Below are positions 32,128-33,809 of a stretch of 33,809 nucleotides of DNA, piece after piece (the stretch's first letter is position 1; the number at the start of each line of letters is the position of its first letter). The stretch is from a virus. A model generated the notes under the pieces. It saw only the letters and a list, made by a program, of their open reading frames with translations, ran no database searches and was not told the origin of the DNA. The position numbers and the translations under genes are program-made. The stretch is taken from positions 1 through 33,809 of the IMG/VR virus record IMGVR_UViG_3300027973_000136; one strand, 5' to 3'.

Positions 32128-32661
32128 TTATGATGGGCCGTATCTATTTGTGAAAGTTCGTTCAAATTTAGAAATCATTTGAGGCAGAGAGCCAGAGTAT
32201 CCTTGAGCCCTAAGAAATTTAAATATCATGCTATTAGAGTTCCCTCTATAGCCAAGAGAATTCAAGTATTCTTTGAGCCTATCAAGTTTTGATCCCTGCA
32301 CACTGGGTTGTTTTTCAAACCATTCAAAGATATTATCTCCTACCACGACTAGTTGCCCCTTAATGTAGATACTGAATTGCCCAAACTCTGTGTACGCTTT
32401 ACCTGCGAGTTCTACGTATTGGTCAAAAGTAAGAAGCAATACTCCTGTTGCGAAATTAGAATTAAGGCTGTTTACATTTATAATATAAACTATACCAAAA
32501 GTCGGTTGTCCGAAAAATTCTAATTGAACGTAACTAGCAGGATATATGTACCCAACTGTACTAAATTGAGGTACCCCAAATGCCGCATTGCTTGATAATC
32601 CATTTGGATAAACTGCACTTGCGTTTGAAGTTTGGGAATTAAATAGTAGCAGTAAAGACAT
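32128..32661 (-). CDS. Structural protein with C-terminal tandem LGY-G repeat (177 aa)
   Basis: The N-terminus begins MSLLLLFN, an opening I often see in phage appendage proteins, followed by an Asn/Ser/Tyr-rich beta region. The C-terminus holds two related 18-residue units: EYLNSLGYRGNSNSMIFK (131-148) and KFLRAQGYSGSLPQMISK (148-165). Such L-x-x-x-G-Y-x-G-x-x-x-x-M units recur in phage tail and capsid accessory proteins from memory. The ATG lies three bases after the preceding stop. Exact role unknown. Confidence 0.55.
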   Translation of the reverse strand: MSLLLLFNSQTSNASAVYPNGLSSNAAFGVPQFSTVGYIYPASYVQLEFFGQPTFGIVYIINVNSLNSNFATGVLLLTFDQYVELAGKAYTEFGQFSIYIKGQLVVVGDNIFEWFEKQPSVQGSKLDRLKEYLNSLGYRGNSNSMIFKFLRAQGYSGSLPQMISKFERTFTNRYGPS

Positions 32662-32664
32662 GGA

Positions 32665-32814
32665 TTAGTTCAGTCTTGTCCACCAGATGCGCCACGGGTG
32701 TTCGGAATCACCGTCCTCCCAAATAGCAAGTTCTGCTGATGGTTCAAAACGCAATGCCATTATCTCTGTGGCTTCTTGTAGCGTTGCGTACGCTCCTAAA
32801 CAAACATCACCCAT
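32665..32814 (-). CDS. Small acidic hypothetical protein (49 aa)
   Basis: The best start is ATG 32814, with GGAGG upstream inside the end of the preceding gene; the frame is open further up without a site. The 49 residues include ATLQEATEIMALRF and an acidic, Trp-rich end (AIWEDGDSEHPWRIWWTRLN). It overlaps the preceding structural gene by eight bases and ends three bases before the next gene. No family was recognised. Confidence 0.5.
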   Translation of the reverse strand: MGDVCLGAYATLQEATEIMALRFEPSAELAIWEDGDSEHPWRIWWTRLN

Positions 32815-33427
32815 AGAAACCGCCTCCCCAAACGCTTGCGTTGTCGCCTTCGTTAATCTGATCAGTGCGGAAGTCTTCCGTAAACTGCACCCATGAGTCG
32901 CCAACCGTTGCCGTGTCAGCGTTTTGTCCGTAGTAAAAATCCGCTTGGCCTGCCGCCATTGTGCCTACGTTACGCACCGATACCGTGACCTTAATCCTTT
33001 CTCCTATTGCCATGCTGGTGCTGGTTGGCGTGTAGGTTCCGTTTTTTGCTGCGGGTGCTGCGCGGAGCGGCCACTCGGTAATTGTGGAAGGCACACCCGT
33101 CACTGCAACAATTGACGATTGCACCGCACCAGCATTATTTGTTCTTTCAATTAAAATTCCTGCACCAGAATTGACAGTGTTTGCGCTCTCTGCACCCCAT
33201 AAGTTGACCGTAATTGTGCCGGATATTGTCACCGCGGCGGTGAAAGGTTCTGAGTACCAAATTAGCGCCGTGCCGCCAGCCGTTGCGGTTATAGGAATGT
33301 TGGTTCCACTTGCAGTTGTAGTAGTAATTGCTGTTACTGAAGCTCTTCCGCCATTGGTGGACATTGATCTATTCCCAGAACCGGATATGGTGCTGGATAG
33401 TTCGCGGAATCTAAGGCGAGTAGCCAT
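32807..33427 (-). CDS. Beta-rich virion/appendage protein (206 aa)
   Basis: After a short basic N-terminus (MATRLRFRELSS), the protein is Thr/Ala/Ser/Gly-rich and looks like one or two beta-sandwich domains, with PFTAAVTISGTITVNLWGAE and RIKVTVSVRNVGTM strands. The style, without cysteines and dominated by small polar residues, fits a virion surface protein. Its ATG overlaps the preceding stop (TAATG). Exact role unknown. Confidence 0.55.
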   Translation of the reverse strand: MATRLRFRELSSTISGSGNRSMSTNGGRASVTAITTTTASGTNIPITATAGGTALIWYSEPFTAAVTISGTITVNLWGAESANTVNSGAGILIERTNNAGAVQSSIVAVTGVPSTITEWPLRAAPAAKNGTYTPTSTSMAIGERIKVTVSVRNVGTMAAGQADFYYGQNADTATVGDSWVQFTEDFRTDQINEGDNASVWGGGFYG

Positions 33428-33809
33428 TAGATTTCATAGCCCCAGACGTTCACCGTGATTGACTGAGCGTTTGTTGTAGTTACGCGAAGCACATAATCAG
33501 CAGTCCCACGAACAGGCGTGGGGAACGGCATTACAACGCCAGGTTTGTTTGTTGCAGAAGGCGCAAATTCGCCATCAAAGACAGCGGCATCAGTTCCGCG
33601 AGTGAATGTTGTGTCAGCAGAAGCACCAAACCAAAGCGTTGCGGTTCCAGCAGTTGTGCCATACGACTGGATCTGCACCGAGGTAATGACTGCCGCCTTT
33701 CCTGCTGCTGGAGTCCAGATAGCAGTTCCAGTTTGGGCTGAAGTATAGGTTGCGTTTTTGTTTACGCTTACAGTGGCGCGGATATTGTCAAATGTTCCCG
33801 CGTTATTTA
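33427..33809 (-). CDS. Beta-rich virion/appendage protein, cut by the window edge
   Basis: The frame stays open from the stop at 33427-33429 to the right edge, so the 5' end lies outside the window. A GTG at 33678 is an internal codon rather than the start, because reading continues with plausible residues (…FDNIRATVSVNKNATYTSAQ then GTAIWTPAAGKAAVITSVQI). The visible 126 residues are Thr/Ala/Val/Gly-rich, end in VNVWGYEI and look like a beta-sandwich C-terminal domain of a tail or capsid appendage protein. Confidence 0.65.
   Translation of the reverse strand, partial: NNAGTFDNIRATVSVNKNATYTSAQTGTAIWTPAAGKAAVITSVQIQSYGTTAGTATLWFGASADTTFTRGTDAAVFDGEFAPSATNKPGVVMPFPTPVRGTADYVLRVTTTNAQSITVNVWGYEI

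Noticed and set aside
33427-33678. A short complete gene starting at GTG 33678
   Set aside because: The frame remains open with plausible protein sequence to the window edge, so it is treated as the 3' part of a longer gene.

Overview
The window is part of a tailed-phage genome with a short-tailed, T7-like (podovirus) gene set. The evidence is a T7-type replication module (bifunctional primase-helicase, family A DNA polymerase, 5'-3' exonuclease, endonuclease VII) and a virion module in T7 order. The virion genes are portal, scaffold, capsid, tail tubes A and B, a gp13-like protein, a gp14-like protein and a giant ejection protein, followed by an M15 peptidase. Coding is almost gapless. Most neighbours overlap by 1 to 32 bases or abut, and many starts are translationally coupled (ATGA, TAATG, GTGA). 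The longest stretch without a gene is 84 bases (22736-22819) and holds a terminator. I saw no tRNA, CRISPR array, insertion sequence, integrase or RNA polymerase gene. The host cannot be named from the sequence. A class II, vitamin B12-dependent ribonucleotide reductase implies a host that makes or imports cobalamin.

Region 1 (5-9260, plus strand) is nucleic-acid metabolism. Two small leader ORFs precede the primase-helicase, DNA polymerase, a probable ssDNA-binding protein, 5'-3' exonuclease and overlapping endonuclease VII. A run of six tiny genes follows, then a metallophosphoesterase, a DUF3310 protein, the ribonucleotide reductase and a small Cys-containing protein.

Region 2 (9261-33809, minus strand, read right to left) is packaging, structure and lysis. 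It enters at the right edge with tail or appendage proteins (one cut by the window end), a probable small terminase, fibre-like proteins, a one-helix membrane protein, large terminase and portal. Six to seven very small, mostly lysine-rich genes follow, then scaffold, capsid, a probable decoration protein and a strong terminator placed like T7 T-phi. Next come tail tube A, two small proteins, tail tube B, two LamG adhesin genes, a detached C-terminal piece of tail tube B, gp13-like and gp14-like proteins, a 1549-residue ejection protein, a 605-residue internal protein and the M15 endolysin.

The two transcription units converge with no base between their stop codons at 9260/9261. The most unusual feature is at 16796-21494. 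There the tail-nozzle (gp12-like) protein appears to be split into a body and a C-terminal piece by two LamG genes, each starting with a copy of the same short SP-L-I-F-RTET segment.
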